Origin: Anatilimnocola floriformis
Lineage (GTDB): Bacteria > Planctomycetota > Planctomycetia > Pirellulales > Pirellulaceae
Reading direction: 5' to 3'
Assembly: GCF_024256385.1 (NCBI RefSeq)
Contig: NZ_JAMLFW010000001.1
Location: 1,302,001 to 1,366,000, forward strand
DNA: 64,000 bases
Numbering within the stretch: position 1 is the stretch's first letter; each line of letters starts with the position of its first letter. The position numbers were made by a program, and so were the translations under genes. The notes under the pieces were generated by a model that was given only the letters and a program-made list of their open reading frames with translations, had not been told where the DNA came from and did no database searches. Shown piece after piece: positions 1 through 8,865 of the stretch.

Positions 1-2826
1 ATCGCGAGCGCGGAGTATCGAGTCAACGGCGGCGACTGGTTGCCGATGGCTGCCGTGGATGGTGTTTTTGATGAAGTGCCCGAGGACGTGACGGCCACGT
101 TCACGCTGGGCGCTGCCGGAATCACTGTCCCAGGCAATTACTCGATCGATGTCCGCGGCAAGGATTCGGCAAATCAAATCGGCGCGTCGGCTTCAGTGAC
201 GCTGGAAGTGCTCGGCAGTGCGCCAGATATCACCAGCGATAACAGTGCCACCTTCACAGTCGGCTCGTTCAGCACTTTTAATGTCACGGTCGATGGTGTG
301 CCGACGCCGGAACTCGATATCACTGGCCAACTGCCGAGCGGTGTGTCGTTTGTCGATAACGGCAATGGCACGGCGACCCTCAGCGGTACGCCGGATGTCG
401 GCGAAGGGGGCGTGTACACGTTCACGATCATGGCGAGCAACGGCATTCTGCCGATGGACTCGCAGGAATTTACGCTGACGGTCAACGAAGCGCCGACCTT
501 TGCCAGCGCGAATGCGACCACGTTCACCGTGGCTGTGCTTGGTTCATTTACCATCACCACAAACGACTTCTATCCTTCGCCAGCTACGATTACCTATACC
601 GGCAGTCTGCCGAACGGCGTGAGCCTGGTCGACAATGGCGACGGCACGGCGACTCTCTCGGGCACTCCTGCCGGCGGAACGCAAGGGAGCTATGAGATCG
701 CACTGACGGCGAGCAACGGCGTTGCTCCAAACGGCACGCAATCATTCACGCTGACGGTCAATCCGCCGCCGATCGATTACGGCGATGCTCCTGATACCTA
801 CGGCACGCTGCTGGCCTCGAATGGCGCTCGCCACGGACTGCAAGGACCGACGTTGGGGGCGACGCGCGATGCCGAAGCCAATGGTCAACCGAACCTAACC
901 GCGACCGGGGACGGCGCTGATGAAGATGGCGTCGTGCTGCCGGCCAATTTGTATGCTCGTCTTGGAGCCAAGATCACTGTCACTGCTTCGGCGGCCGGAC
1001 GTCTCGATGCCTGGATCGATTTCAATCGCAACGGCGTGTTCGATGCCAGCGAGAAGATCGCCGATGGCGTGAATGTGGTGACTGGCAGTAACACACTAGC
1101 GATCAACGTGCCGACCAACACGGTCGCAGGCGCGAGCTATGCTCGCTTCCGTTTGAGTTCGACCGGCGGATTGTCTCCCACCGGTGCAGCCGCTGATGGC
1201 GAAGTGGAAGACTACGCAGTCAATCTCGTTTCGCCGGCGCTTGGTTCGATCGCGGTGATCGATGACCCAGAAAATCCGGGCCACGGCTTGCTCGTGGTGC
1301 GCGGTACCAATTACTTCTATGAAACGATCACCGTTGCGCCGACCGCTGGTCAGCCCGGCAAGGTGACCGCCAGCATTTCTCCCGGCGTGTCTGTACCGGG
1401 CATCGACCTGGCGAGCTTCGATCGAATTGCCATCTTCGGTGAAGCCGGTTTTGATCAGATCACCATCAACAGCGCCATCACCAAGCCGAGCGTGATCTAC
1501 GGCGATGCGGGTTTCGACACGATCAACGGCGGTGGCGGCAACGACGTGATCTACGGCGGCGCCGATTACGATTCGCTCAACGGCAACGGTGGTGACGACA
1601 CGTTCGTCAACGAAGGTGGCGCCGATAGCGTGAATGGCGGCGCGGGGACCGACACGATCATCAAGATCGGCTCGGGGACGTTCAACCTGTCGAACGGCTC
1701 GGTGTCGGATGGTTCCGGCTCGGCTTCGCTCAGCAGTATCGAAAAAGCCAGGCTTATCGGTGGTGCCGCCGCGGATACGTTCAATGTGGCGGGCTGGAGC
1801 GGCATCTCTGCCGAAATCGAAGGTGGCGGCGGTGCGAATTTGATCGCCGATAGCGCCGATGGCAACTTCGTGCTGCAGCCGAATCAATTGGTCCGAACCG
1901 TCGGCAGCACAACCACGACCATTCAGTTCACCAACATTCAAACCGCGCGACTGACGGGGGGCTTTGGCAACAACAACTTCGATCTCTCGGGTTGGACGCA
2001 AGCTGCGATTCTCGATGGCGGATATTTCGGTACTGACTCAGTAACCGTGGCTGGCGATGTGAGCTACTTGTTGTCGGACACGATGCTTCTTCGTCCATCG
2101 TTCGGTCAGATTCGGCTCGCCGGATTTGAAAACGCGGTGCTGAATGGCGGCGCGTCGAACAATTCGTTCGACCTGATCAACTGGAAGAGCGCCGCAACGG
2201 TGAACGGCCTCGGGGGCACTGACAAGATCATCGCCGCTGGCAATGTGAACTTCACGCTGACGAATACGACGCTCACGCGGAGCACCGGCGGCGCAATCGC
2301 GCTGGCGAGCATCGAGCAAGCTGAACTCAGCGGTGGCGCTGGCGCTAACACGATCAACGCGTCGGGATTCTCCGGCAACGTGAAGCTCGACGGCGCTGAC
2401 GGCAACGACACGCTCACCGCTGGCAGTGGCTTGGCGATTCTGTTGGGTGGCGCTGGCAACGACATTCTCAACGCCGGCACGGGGCGCGCCGTGATGATCG
2501 GCGGCTTGGGTGTCGACACGTTGAACGGCGGCAGCAACGACGACTTGCTCGTTGACGGCACGACAGTGCACGACAGCAGCAGCGCGGCCCTCGCGCTGAT
2601 CCTCGCTGAATGGGCGTCGGCCAGCAGCTACAACGATCGCGTCGCGCACCTCACCGGCACGCCGGGCGGGGTGAATGGCAGCACGCACCTCGGCGGCAGC
2701 AACGTGATCCACGATACCGCGGTCGACTCACTGTTCGGCAACGCGGGCGATGATCTGTTCTTCGCGAAGCTCACCGCGCCGAATCAGGACAACGTGACCA
2801 AGACGAGTGGTGAAACGGCACAGTAG
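1..2826 (+). CDS. Secreted Ig/GEVED/RTX-repeat surface protein, 5' truncated
   Basis: The reading frame is open from the first base of the window, so the true start and any signal peptide lie upstream; 941 residues are visible. Two tandem putative-Ig (He_PIG-like) repeats at about residues 74-253 share the pattern LPxGVS-VDNGxGTATLSGTP. A GEVED-type domain follows at about 260-408, with the diagnostic DYGDAPDTY start and GEVEDYAVNL end. Residues from about 485 onward carry RTX-like nonapeptides of the GGxGND type (for example GGGGNDVIYGG and GGAGNDILNAG), interleaved with longer beta-rich repeats. These features suggest an exported, calcium-binding, surface-attached or released protein. GEVED domains are abundant in planctomycete giant proteins. 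No catalytic domain is visible. The minus-strand gene downstream converges on it across two hairpins. The family assignment is strong; the specific role is unknown. Confidence 0.88.
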   Translation: MASAEYRVNGGDWLPMAAVDGVFDEVPEDVTATFTLGAAGITVPGNYSIDVRGKDSANQIGASASVTLEVLGSAPDITSDNSATFTVGSFSTFNVTVDGVPTPELDITGQLPSGVSFVDNGNGTATLSGTPDVGEGGVYTFTIMASNGILPMDSQEFTLTVNEAPTFASANATTFTVAVLGSFTITTNDFYPSPATITYTGSLPNGVSLVDNGDGTATLSGTPAGGTQGSYEIALTASNGVAPNGTQSFTLTVNPPPIDYGDAPDTYGTLLASNGARHGLQGPTLGATRDAEANGQPNLTATGDGADEDGVVLPANLYARLGAKITVTASAAGRLDAWIDFNRNGVFDASEKIADGVNVVTGSNTLAINVPTNTVAGASYARFRLSSTGGLSPTGAAADGEVEDYAVNLVSPALGSIAVIDDPENPGHGLLVVRGTNYFYETITVAPTAGQPGKVTASISPGVSVPGIDLASFDRIAIFGEAGFDQITINSAITKPSVIYGDAGFDTINGGGGNDVIYGGADYDSLNGNGGDDTFVNEGGADSVNGGAGTDTIIKIGSGTFNLSNGSVSDGSGSASLSSIEKARLIGGAAADTFNVAGWSGISAEIEGGGGANLIADSADGNFVLQPNQLVRTVGSTTTTIQFTNIQTARLTGGFGNNNFDLSGWTQAAILDGGYFGTDSVTVAGDVSYLLSDTMLLRPSFGQIRLAGFENAVLNGGASNNSFDLINWKSAATVNGLGGTDKIIAAGNVNFTLTNTTLTRSTGGAIALASIEQAELSGGAGANTINASGFSGNVKLDGADGNDTLTAGSGLAILLGGAGNDILNAGTGRAVMIGGLGVDTLNGGSNDDLLVDGTTVHDSSSAALALILAEWASASSYNDRVAHLTGTPGGVNGSTHLGGSNVIHDTAVDSLFGNAGDDLFFAKLTAPNQDNVTKTSGETAQ

Positions 2827-2846
2827 TGCTCGCCGTGAAATCAAAC

Positions 2847-2911
2847 GCCCCTGCCCTGACAGGGGCTTGTGAGATTGATTCGTGTGCCACTGGCTCTGGC
2901 CAGTGGCACAC
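2847..2911. repeat. Two adjacent perfect hairpins between convergent genes
   Basis: The first hairpin has 7-bp arms (GCCCCTG/CAGGGGC at 2847-2853 and 2860-2866). The second has perfect 12-bp arms at 2882-2893 and 2900-2911 (GTGTGCCACTGG and its complement) with a 6-base loop. They lie between the stop codons of convergent genes at 2826 and 2945. No T-tract follows either, so an intrinsic terminator is possible but not proven. The second resembles a mobile REP-type palindrome more than a gene-specific terminator. Confidence 0.6.
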
Positions 2912-2944
2912 GGAACTTCGTTCCCAGAGCCATTCAACTGCAAC

Positions 2945-3964
2945 TTACTCAGCACTCGAGCGCGAGCCGTCGGGCGATGCGCCGATGGGATGGCCGGGCG
3001 GCAACGGGCGGCCGGCGGATAAGAAGCCGAGTTTGAAGAGTTCTTGTTTGACGACGCGGAAGTCGTCGAAGCTGTCGGGATAAACCCAGAGCGTGACGGT
3101 GGCACCCTTCGACGTGGGAGCTGCGAGTCGGCTGCGGAATTGCGAGCCTTGGCTGAGGGCCTGGTCGATGGTTTCGCCGATCGGGTCGTCGACTTGTACG
3201 AAGAAGAATCGCTCCAAGCCGACGCGCGTTTGCCGCGAGACGGCCATCTTGGTTTGCACGTCGACGTCGAATCGCCGCATGATGTACTTGCCCGCGAAGC
3301 CGTTCATTACCGGCAACGAAAATTCGGCCCGCGGCGTGTCGGCGAGCTTCGGCGCCTTCTGCGGCAGATCGGCTTTGAGGAGTTCGATCATTTCATCCCA
3401 CGGCAGATACACGATCTTGCCACCGAGCATGCGGAAGTGGAGTTCCTTGCCGAAGACGGTCTTGGCCATCGGCGTGGGTAAGTGCGGAATGACGTTGACC
3501 GGTTTTGAATGATCGACGGCAAGGGCTTCGATGTCGAGCTGCTCGAGTTCCTTGAGCGAAGCGACGCGCTGCGCCTCGAGGTCGAATTTTTCCTTCTCCT
3601 CGGCGCTAAGCTGATCGCGATGTTTGGCCATTGCCTGTTCGGCGATCGTGACCAGCAACTGCAAACGAGCTCGCTCCTGAGCCTTCATCTGCAGCTCTAG
3701 ATTTTGATCCGCAAGACTTCGCTTCATTTCGTAAACACTGCGTTCCGCATCGTCGGCAGCAGCCGTAGCAGCGTCGACATCAGGCAGAGAAGCGATCTCG
3801 GCGGTGGGGATTTTTGCGAGCGCATCGGCAGTGAAATTGCGTTTTGCTTCGATGGCGAAGACCAACACCAGGATGATGATGATGCCGACGAGGATGGCCA
3901 CGACGTCGAGAAACGAGTCGGTGCTCGGAGCTTCGACGTGTTCGGCCCGTTTGTGTCCTTTCAC
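2945..3964 (-). CDS. TolR/ExbD-like single-pass coiled-coil membrane protein
   Basis: The protein is 339 residues from a GTG start that overlaps the upstream stop codon as GTGA, so translation is probably coupled; a longer reading frame upstream runs into the preceding gene and is not used. The N-terminus is short and cytoplasmic, followed by one membrane span at about residues 20-40 (FLDVVAILVGIIIILVLVF). An aspartate (D20) sits at the start of the span, where the TolR/ExbD/MotB families carry their proton-conducting Asp. A charged helical, probably coiled-coil stretch follows at about 65-150, then a compact periplasmic domain. It is the third gene of a channel-like operon and shows weak C-terminal resemblance to its neighbour. 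The stator role is inferred from topology and context; substrate and partner are unknown. Confidence 0.68.
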   Translation of the reverse strand: MKGHKRAEHVEAPSTDSFLDVVAILVGIIIILVLVFAIEAKRNFTADALAKIPTAEIASLPDVDAATAAADDAERSVYEMKRSLADQNLELQMKAQERARLQLLVTIAEQAMAKHRDQLSAEEKEKFDLEAQRVASLKELEQLDIEALAVDHSKPVNVIPHLPTPMAKTVFGKELHFRMLGGKIVYLPWDEMIELLKADLPQKAPKLADTPRAEFSLPVMNGFAGKYIMRRFDVDVQTKMAVSRQTRVGLERFFFVQVDDPIGETIDQALSQGSQFRSRLAAPTSKGATVTLWVYPDSFDDFRVVKQELFKLGFLSAGRPLPPGHPIGASPDGSRSSAE

Positions 3965-6384
3965 TGCGCGGCCTTTCTTTGCAATTCGAAGCCGCTCCCT
4001 TGCAGCAGGTTTTGCAATGAATCGAAGTGAGACTCGGCGCCGCGCGTGACTTCGAACTGCAAGGACGGTTTCCAATAACCGTGCGTCATCGCTGGGCCCC
4101 AGGAGTTGAGTTGCTTTTGCACGCCTTTGACAAAGGCTTCGGCTTCCGCTGGCTGCAGTTCGGGCGAAACCGGAACAATGGTCGCCGGACGATCGTCACC
4201 CTTTTCGGGCACGATCACCAATTTGTCGGGAAGGGCGACAACGCGCACTGGCCGAGTGACTGCCGTGGTGCGACCTTGAGCGCCAGGCAAACCCCAGTTG
4301 GCCCCAGCGCGCGTGGCCGCGTGCGAACGAGGACTGCGCTTCGGCGGTGGATCGCCGCCTGGTGGCGGCGTTGTCGAAGTGCCGCCCGGAACGCCGCCGG
4401 GACCGCCACCTGGAGAACCGCTGTCGCTATTGCCGCCCGGTGATTGATTGCCTGCCATTCGAGCATTCGTGGGATCGGACGATTGTTGTTGTTGTCCGCC
4501 GCTCATGCCGCCACCGCCGAGCGGCGTCATGCCGTTCATCGCAGTCATGCCCGCCATGCCGCCAGCGCTGCCCTGCGCGCCACCTTGTGAACCGCCGGCG
4601 CTGCCATTGTTGGCTGTGGAACCGGAGGCATTCGTGCCGCCGACGACACCACCCTGATATTGAGTTGTGTTGCCGCCGCCCCCCTGCCCTGCTGCTCCAC
4701 CGGCGTAATTTCCTGAGCCGTTGCCGTTTCCTTGGCCGGTGCCGCCGCCTGCGTATCCACCACCCGTGCCGCCGGATCCATTTCCGCCACCGCCAGCAGT
4801 TCCGCCTGGACCGCCTGTTCCACCATTTGGATATTGACCGCCGCCGTTGCCGGTAGCGCCGCCTTGTTGGCCGCCGTTCGCGGCTTGCATCGCATAAGGG
4901 CCAGTTCCGCCGCCACCGGCGACACTGTTGCGTGGCACTCCGCCCTGCGCGGGCAGACCACCGACACCACCGCCGCCAGTTCCACCGGGCACACCGCCAG
5001 GAACTCCGGAACCCGTGCCGCCAGATCCGGGAACACCAGAACCATTTCCACTGCCCGTTCCGCCATTGCCACCCGAGCCGGTGCCGCCATAACCGCCGCC
5101 GCCGTTGCCAGGTTTTCCACCAGGAAAGCCTAACGAGCCGCCGCTACCACCGCCGCCGATGAGCGCGCTGCTAATGCCAGGCATGCCATTGCCGCCAGAG
5201 CTACCGCTGGCCGCTAAGAATTGAACGGGTGCGCGACCTTGGCCATTGCCTGCGGGAGCGCCGCCCTGTTGACCACCTGCGACTCCGCCGGGCGCTCCAC
5301 CAGCGCCGCCGGGTCCGCCCGCGCGACGAGTTGCCGCGGTCGTATTTTCGCCGTTGCCATTGGCCACACCGCCGGAACCGCGCGAGGCATCGACGGCCGA
5401 TTGAAATTCTTCTTGATCCTCGGGCGCGAACGAGACCAGCGATTCTTCGCTGCCGAATTTGCGCGGCATCGCAGCGGCCAGCATCATCTGACGTTGGCGG
5501 GCTTTGATCACGATATCTTCGAGCACACGCTGCATCGCGGCGCTCGGTTTGCCGAACTCGAGATTCTTGTTTTCGGAAACGAGTTCGTAGCCGAACTCGT
5601 CGTCCCAACCTTTCAGCGCTGACCGCGCGGCTTGGTATGCGACGATGCCGCTCGGTCGCACGACGAGCAGCGGATACGGCTCACCTGGTTCGCCAGATCG
5701 TTTGAAAGCTTCACGCATGCAACGGAGCGCGGCGTCGAGCGGATTGCCGGGACCGAGCGGGCCGTTGAAATCGTCAGGGCCGAAGACGAGACCTTCGGGA
5801 TGGAGCACGACACCTTCCACGCGGCACTCGATGTAGATCGGCCGTCGCTTCGTGCCGTTCGGGCCGTCGTAGGGAACGAGTGCGTACGAACTTTCCTTCG
5901 AGGCAGCCGCTTTCTTTTTTTCACCGAGATCTTTTTTGCGTTGCTCGATGGCTTCTTTGATTTTCGCCAGTTCGGCCTGGCTGAGGGCGAGCTGGTTCGG
6001 TTTCCCTTTTTTGCCGCGATCGATTTCCTCGGCGCGGCTCATCAGCGTGCGGGCATCGATTTGCAAACGGCGGATGTGATCGTCGAGATGCGAAGCCTTC
6101 AGGCGGGCATCAGCGAGTTCGTCGACCTGCTGCTGACGTTGTTTCTCATGGATATTCTGTCGCCATTGTTCGTCTTCGATCTTTTCGTGCGCGGCTTTGC
6201 GCTCGGCAGAGACAGTCTCCGCCTGTGGTCCAGCAGCGGCGCGCGCAGCGACCTGGCCAGCGTCGAGCCGGGCTTGTTGCATGAACAAGACCAGCACGAC
6301 AATCAGCGCGCCCATGGTGCAGATCAAAACGGCTAGGAACGGAAAGAGCGCGACCCCCGGTCCCCGCCGCGGCTTTCGACTCAT
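3961..6384 (-). CDS. TolR/MotB-like protein with ~350-residue glycine-rich arm
   Basis: The protein is 807 residues, with its ATG overlapping the upstream stop as ATGA. The order is a basic N-terminus, one membrane span at about 11-35 (ALFPFLAVLICTMGALIVV), a long charged coiled coil at about 60-170, and a folded domain at about 170-330. An extreme Gly/Asn/Ser/Gln/Ala-rich low-complexity region covers about 330-685, and a folded C-terminal domain about 690-807. Unlike its operon partner it has no aspartate in the membrane span, so if the two are TolR-like paralogues only the partner could carry protons. The glycine-rich part is GGN/GGT/GSG-type with no fixed period. It could be a flexible periplasmic tether, a wall-spanning arm or a matrix-forming segment. 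Nothing identifies a substrate. The family placement rests on N-terminal topology and the adjacent channel gene. Confidence 0.66.
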   Translation of the reverse strand: MSRKPRRGPGVALFPFLAVLICTMGALIVVLVLFMQQARLDAGQVAARAAAGPQAETVSAERKAAHEKIEDEQWRQNIHEKQRQQQVDELADARLKASHLDDHIRRLQIDARTLMSRAEEIDRGKKGKPNQLALSQAELAKIKEAIEQRKKDLGEKKKAAASKESSYALVPYDGPNGTKRRPIYIECRVEGVVLHPEGLVFGPDDFNGPLGPGNPLDAALRCMREAFKRSGEPGEPYPLLVVRPSGIVAYQAARSALKGWDDEFGYELVSENKNLEFGKPSAAMQRVLEDIVIKARQRQMMLAAAMPRKFGSEESLVSFAPEDQEEFQSAVDASRGSGGVANGNGENTTAATRRAGGPGGAGGAPGGVAGGQQGGAPAGNGQGRAPVQFLAASGSSGGNGMPGISSALIGGGGSGGSLGFPGGKPGNGGGGYGGTGSGGNGGTGSGNGSGVPGSGGTGSGVPGGVPGGTGGGGVGGLPAQGGVPRNSVAGGGGTGPYAMQAANGGQQGGATGNGGGQYPNGGTGGPGGTAGGGGNGSGGTGGGYAGGGTGQGNGNGSGNYAGGAAGQGGGGNTTQYQGGVVGGTNASGSTANNGSAGGSQGGAQGSAGGMAGMTAMNGMTPLGGGGMSGGQQQQSSDPTNARMAGNQSPGGNSDSGSPGGGPGGVPGGTSTTPPPGGDPPPKRSPRSHAATRAGANWGLPGAQGRTTAVTRPVRVVALPDKLVIVPEKGDDRPATIVPVSPELQPAEAEAFVKGVQKQLNSWGPAMTHGYWKPSLQFEVTRGAESHFDSLQNLLQGSGFELQRKAAQ

Positions 6385-7724
6385 GCCGCGCGGCTCCGAG
6401 ATTGTGAATTAAGGTCCAGATGAGCAGCATCGCTGCGGCCCAGACGGCTGTTGAGCAGGTGAATGGCCGCGGCCAGGCTCATGACGGTTTCTTCGAAGTT
6501 CTTCGCCCCGGCCAGCGCACCCAGGTTGCTGTTGAGCGCTCGTTCGAGCTGCACAACTTCGCCGGAAGCGCGAATGGCTTGCGTCATCAGTTCTCCCTGG
6601 CGCGACATCTCTTGTTGCTGCGCGTAGAGGAGCTTGGCGTTTTCCGAGAGCGTTCCTTGCCACTGCTCCCAGCGACGCTGAACTTGTTCGGTCGACGATT
6701 GTTCGATGTGAGCCATGTTCACGGCGTGTTGCTGCAGCACTTCGCCCAGCGATGCCGTGAGCGCGGCTTGCAGTTGCGCACCGGTTTGCTGCTGCACTTG
6801 TTGCCAACTGTTGTGTGCAGCCGTGATCGATTGTTGCCAGAGTTCGGCTTGGCGGAGGACGAGTTGTTCGGTGCCAGCGACGACGAGTTGAGTCATGCGG
6901 TGAATGGCTTGGAGTTGTGGATCGCTCGAAGCGCCGACCATTTCAAAGCGGCCGACGAGTTCTTGCGAAGCCCGCGAGTCGACCTGAGCAAGCAATTCGA
7001 TTTCGAAATAATCGATGCCCCATTGAATGAAGACGAGGAAGATCGAGAAGCAGAGCGCGATCGCGGTGCTGTCGAACTTCACGTACAAGCCGGAGAGCAA
7101 CCCCTGCATGGCTGCCTCCATGCCGTTGCCGCCGTCAGCGTGATTTCCCAGGCTGCCACCGAGGTGGCTGAGGGCGTCGGTGATACCGGTCACCGTACCG
7201 AGAAACCCGAGCATCGGAATGGCCCAGATCACGATCCGAATCAGCGAGAAACTTTCTTGCTGACGGTTGCTGTCCATGTCGGACAGGTATTTCAATTCTT
7301 CTTCGAGCCGATCGGCCGAGCCGTTGCGCTCGACGATCTCGAGCCCCTGGCACAAGCGGCGCCCGAGATAAGACTCTTGCACTTTCTTCGGCAGGGCGGC
7401 GAGTTTGTCGAGCAATTCGCCAACGACGCTAACCGGCTGTGGGCCAGCTTGTTCGCCAAGCGTTACGCCGCCGAGCGAGCTTTGTTGCCGCAGCACGTCG
7501 AGCGCTTTGAGCACCAAGCCAGCGATACCCACGCAGAAGAGCGTGGTCTCGATCATGTTGATCGGGTGACCGGCGAAATAACGCACGAGGGCGGGATGAT
7601 GCAACGGCCCTTTGAGCAGCAGTGCATAAAACACCGCAGACATCCCGAGGCCAAACATGAGGGGCCAACCAACGCCGCTGATCAACGACCAGAGAGCGTT
7701 TTGCTTGTGGGCTGGTTGCGACAC
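6381..7724 (-). CDS. MotA/TolQ/ExbB proton-channel family protein
   Basis: The protein is 447 residues from GTG at 7724, chosen because AGAAAGGA lies 7 bases upstream; the frame stays open to 7877, and a GTG at 7751 is an alternative. Four membrane spans are visible at about 11-37, 57-76, 161-182 and 219-238. The third contains the family signature AIPMLGFLGTVTGITDAL, and the fourth has the conserved Thr/Ala-rich face (STAIALCFSIF). A large cytoplasmic region lies between spans 2 and 3. The last 200 residues are Gln/Ala-rich, probably coiled coil, which is unusual for TolQ/ExbB. Known members form pentameric inner-membrane channels that drive TolR/ExbD/MotB partners; here two such candidates follow with 4-base overlaps. 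Neither a TonB-like gene nor flagellar genes are nearby, so the output of this motor is unknown. Confidence 0.8.
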   Translation of the reverse strand: MSQPAHKQNALWSLISGVGWPLMFGLGMSAVFYALLLKGPLHHPALVRYFAGHPINMIETTLFCVGIAGLVLKALDVLRQQSSLGGVTLGEQAGPQPVSVVGELLDKLAALPKKVQESYLGRRLCQGLEIVERNGSADRLEEELKYLSDMDSNRQQESFSLIRIVIWAIPMLGFLGTVTGITDALSHLGGSLGNHADGGNGMEAAMQGLLSGLYVKFDSTAIALCFSIFLVFIQWGIDYFEIELLAQVDSRASQELVGRFEMVGASSDPQLQAIHRMTQLVVAGTEQLVLRQAELWQQSITAAHNSWQQVQQQTGAQLQAALTASLGEVLQQHAVNMAHIEQSSTEQVQRRWEQWQGTLSENAKLLYAQQQEMSRQGELMTQAIRASGEVVQLERALNSNLGALAGAKNFEETVMSLAAAIHLLNSRLGRSDAAHLDLNSQSRSRAA

Positions 7725-7896
7725 GACTGCATCCTTTCTCAAGTGCTTCACAGACCCTCGTGCGCGGTGCGGATTGCTAGCAAAACACTCCGCGCAGAGT
7801 TGCGAAGAAGCTAGTACAAGAAACGGCGAGACACGCCAAGAGCGACTCTGTCGCCCGGAGTTGCCTTTCACTCCCACGAAAGAGCGTGTGTCCTTT

Positions 7897-7989
7897 CGTA
7901 GGACGGAACAGTGGTCCGTCCTGGGTGGCGAGTGCAGAGCATGTGCTCATTACCCGCTTCTGGAACGGACCAATGGTCCGTCCTACGGG
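7897..7989. repeat. Inverted pair of CGTAGGACGGA-type REP elements
   Basis: The arm at 7897-7922 starts CGTAGGACGGA and ends TCCGTCCT. The opposite-strand arm at 7962-7989 reads the same with few changes, around about 40 bases of spacer. Each arm is itself a small palindrome (ACGGA...TCCGT). A third relative occurs at 8815-8839. This is the arrangement of REP/BIME-type intergenic repeats. Confidence 0.65.
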
Positions 7990-8185
7990 CGACAATTCCG
8001 CCTGCGAATCAAAACCGGCAAAGTTTGCCAAAGTCGCAGGGGTTGCCTGACCGATTCTATAAGTATCACCGGCACATGCGGTAAGAGCCGCCACGACAGC
8101 CGGTTGCAACACGATCAATCAGCGACGCGAGCCAGATCACACGATCAGCCGCTGTCGCACATCGATAATCCCGGGGGGGACGACG

Positions 8186-8226
8186 GTCCGGCGCCCTTTG
8201 CCAAAAGCAAAGGGCCCGGACTTTTT
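8186..8226 (+). terminator. Long GC-rich hairpin followed by T5, oriented away from annotated genes
   Basis: The left arm GTCCGG, a one-base bulge and GCCCTTTGC (8186-8201) pair with GCAAAGGGC and CCGGAC (8207-8221) over 15 bp around a CAAAA loop, followed by TTTTT at 8222-8226. It has the form of a plus-strand intrinsic terminator, yet no plus-strand gene ends here. It may end a cryptic transcript or act without a U-tract for the minus-strand gene ending at 8271. Confidence 0.5.
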
Positions 8227-8270
8227 CATTTCTTGCCAGTCATTGCTGACTGACCCCCCTGCCGTCCTGC

Positions 8271-8552
8271 TTAGAAGCCGATCCGCAGGCCGAAATTGCG
8301 GTTCTGCAGGTAAATGCCATTCGGCTGCTGATACGCTGGGTAGGGCTGATAGTAGTACGGCATCGGCGGCGGATAGTACGCAGCCCGCGGCGGGCCGTAG
8401 TAACCTTGGTTCCAGCCACCGCCGTTGTAATGGTTGTGGTTGTGGTGGTGATGGTGTGGGTGATAAGGGCCGTTCGCGCTCGCGGTGGCGGTGAACAGGC
8501 CGCCCAGCGACAGAGCAGATACGGCAACCAGGGTATAGATGAAATTCTTCAT
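8271..8552 (-). CDS. Small exported His/Tyr/Pro-rich protein
   Basis: The protein is 93 residues. ATG at 8552 is chosen because GAGGAG lies 7 bases upstream; a TTG two codons earlier is an alternative. The N-terminus is a clear Sec signal (MKNFIYTLVAVSALSLGG...) with a likely cut after ATASA. The mature part is about 70 residues: a His/Asn cluster (HPHHHHHNHNH), a Gly/Trp stretch, then Tyr-Pro-rich sequence, ending NFGLRIGF. The histidine cluster suggests metal binding, but no domain is recognised. The terminal Phe with alternating hydrophobics resembles an outer-membrane beta-signal, although the protein is too short for a barrel by itself. It is the last of three similar small genes on this strand, each monocistronic with its own ribosome-binding site. 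Function unknown. Confidence 0.72.
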   Translation of the reverse strand: MKNFIYTLVAVSALSLGGLFTATASANGPYHPHHHHHNHNHYNGGGWNQGYYGPPRAAYYPPPMPYYYQPYPAYQQPNGIYLQNRNFGLRIGF

Positions 8553-8865
8553 AACCAAACTCCTCAGGATCGAATCAGGGGGGCCGGGCGATGTTGCCGC
8601 GGCAACGGAGGAGTTAAAAAGCAGCAGCCGTGCCAGAATTCCTCGATTTGCTGTAAGTGATTGTATCTTATTGACTTACGGGAGATGTTGTTTTCCCGGC
8701 TTTGACCAGAGCTGTCAGCAGTGACATCGTTGTGACGTCACCCTGTTGTCGATTTGATGAACCCAAGAAACGCTCGCAGGCCGTCGCTGATAGCAAACGG
8801 CCTGCAGGTAAATCCGTAGGTCGGACCATTGGTCCGACCAAGAATCTGTTACCACCTCAATTCCA
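8553..8865. other. 313-bp upstream region of the small His-rich gene
   Basis: No gene is supported. It contains the ribosome-binding site of the gene starting at 8552, an AT-richer stretch at about 8655-8700 where a promoter is most likely (TACAAT on the minus strand, no good -35 found), and a REP-like element at 8815-8839. Confidence 0.5.
8815..8839. repeat. Single REP-like palindrome
   Basis: The sequence CGTAGGTCGGACCATTGGTC followed by CGACC contains the near-perfect palindrome GGTCGGACCATTGGTCCGACC. It is a variant of the paired elements at 7897-7989. Confidence 0.6.

Larger units (their letters stand above)
7725..8270. other. 546-bp intergenic region with REP-like palindromes and a strong hairpin
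   Basis: No credible gene was found. The short open frames crossing it follow inverted repeats and lack ribosome-binding sites. It holds the inverted repeat pair at 7897-7989, a run of seven G residues near 8173-8179, and the long stem-loop at 8186-8221. It must also contain the promoter of the three-gene channel operon that starts at 7724, but I could not define one. Confidence 0.6.

Noticed and set aside
1096-2001. 301-codon minus-strand open frame
   Set aside because: It is antisense to the RTX region; His/Arg-rich translation with no motif.
6420-7814. 464-codon plus-strand open frame
   Set aside because: It is fully antisense to the channel gene, whose TolQ-type signature and membrane spans are convincing.
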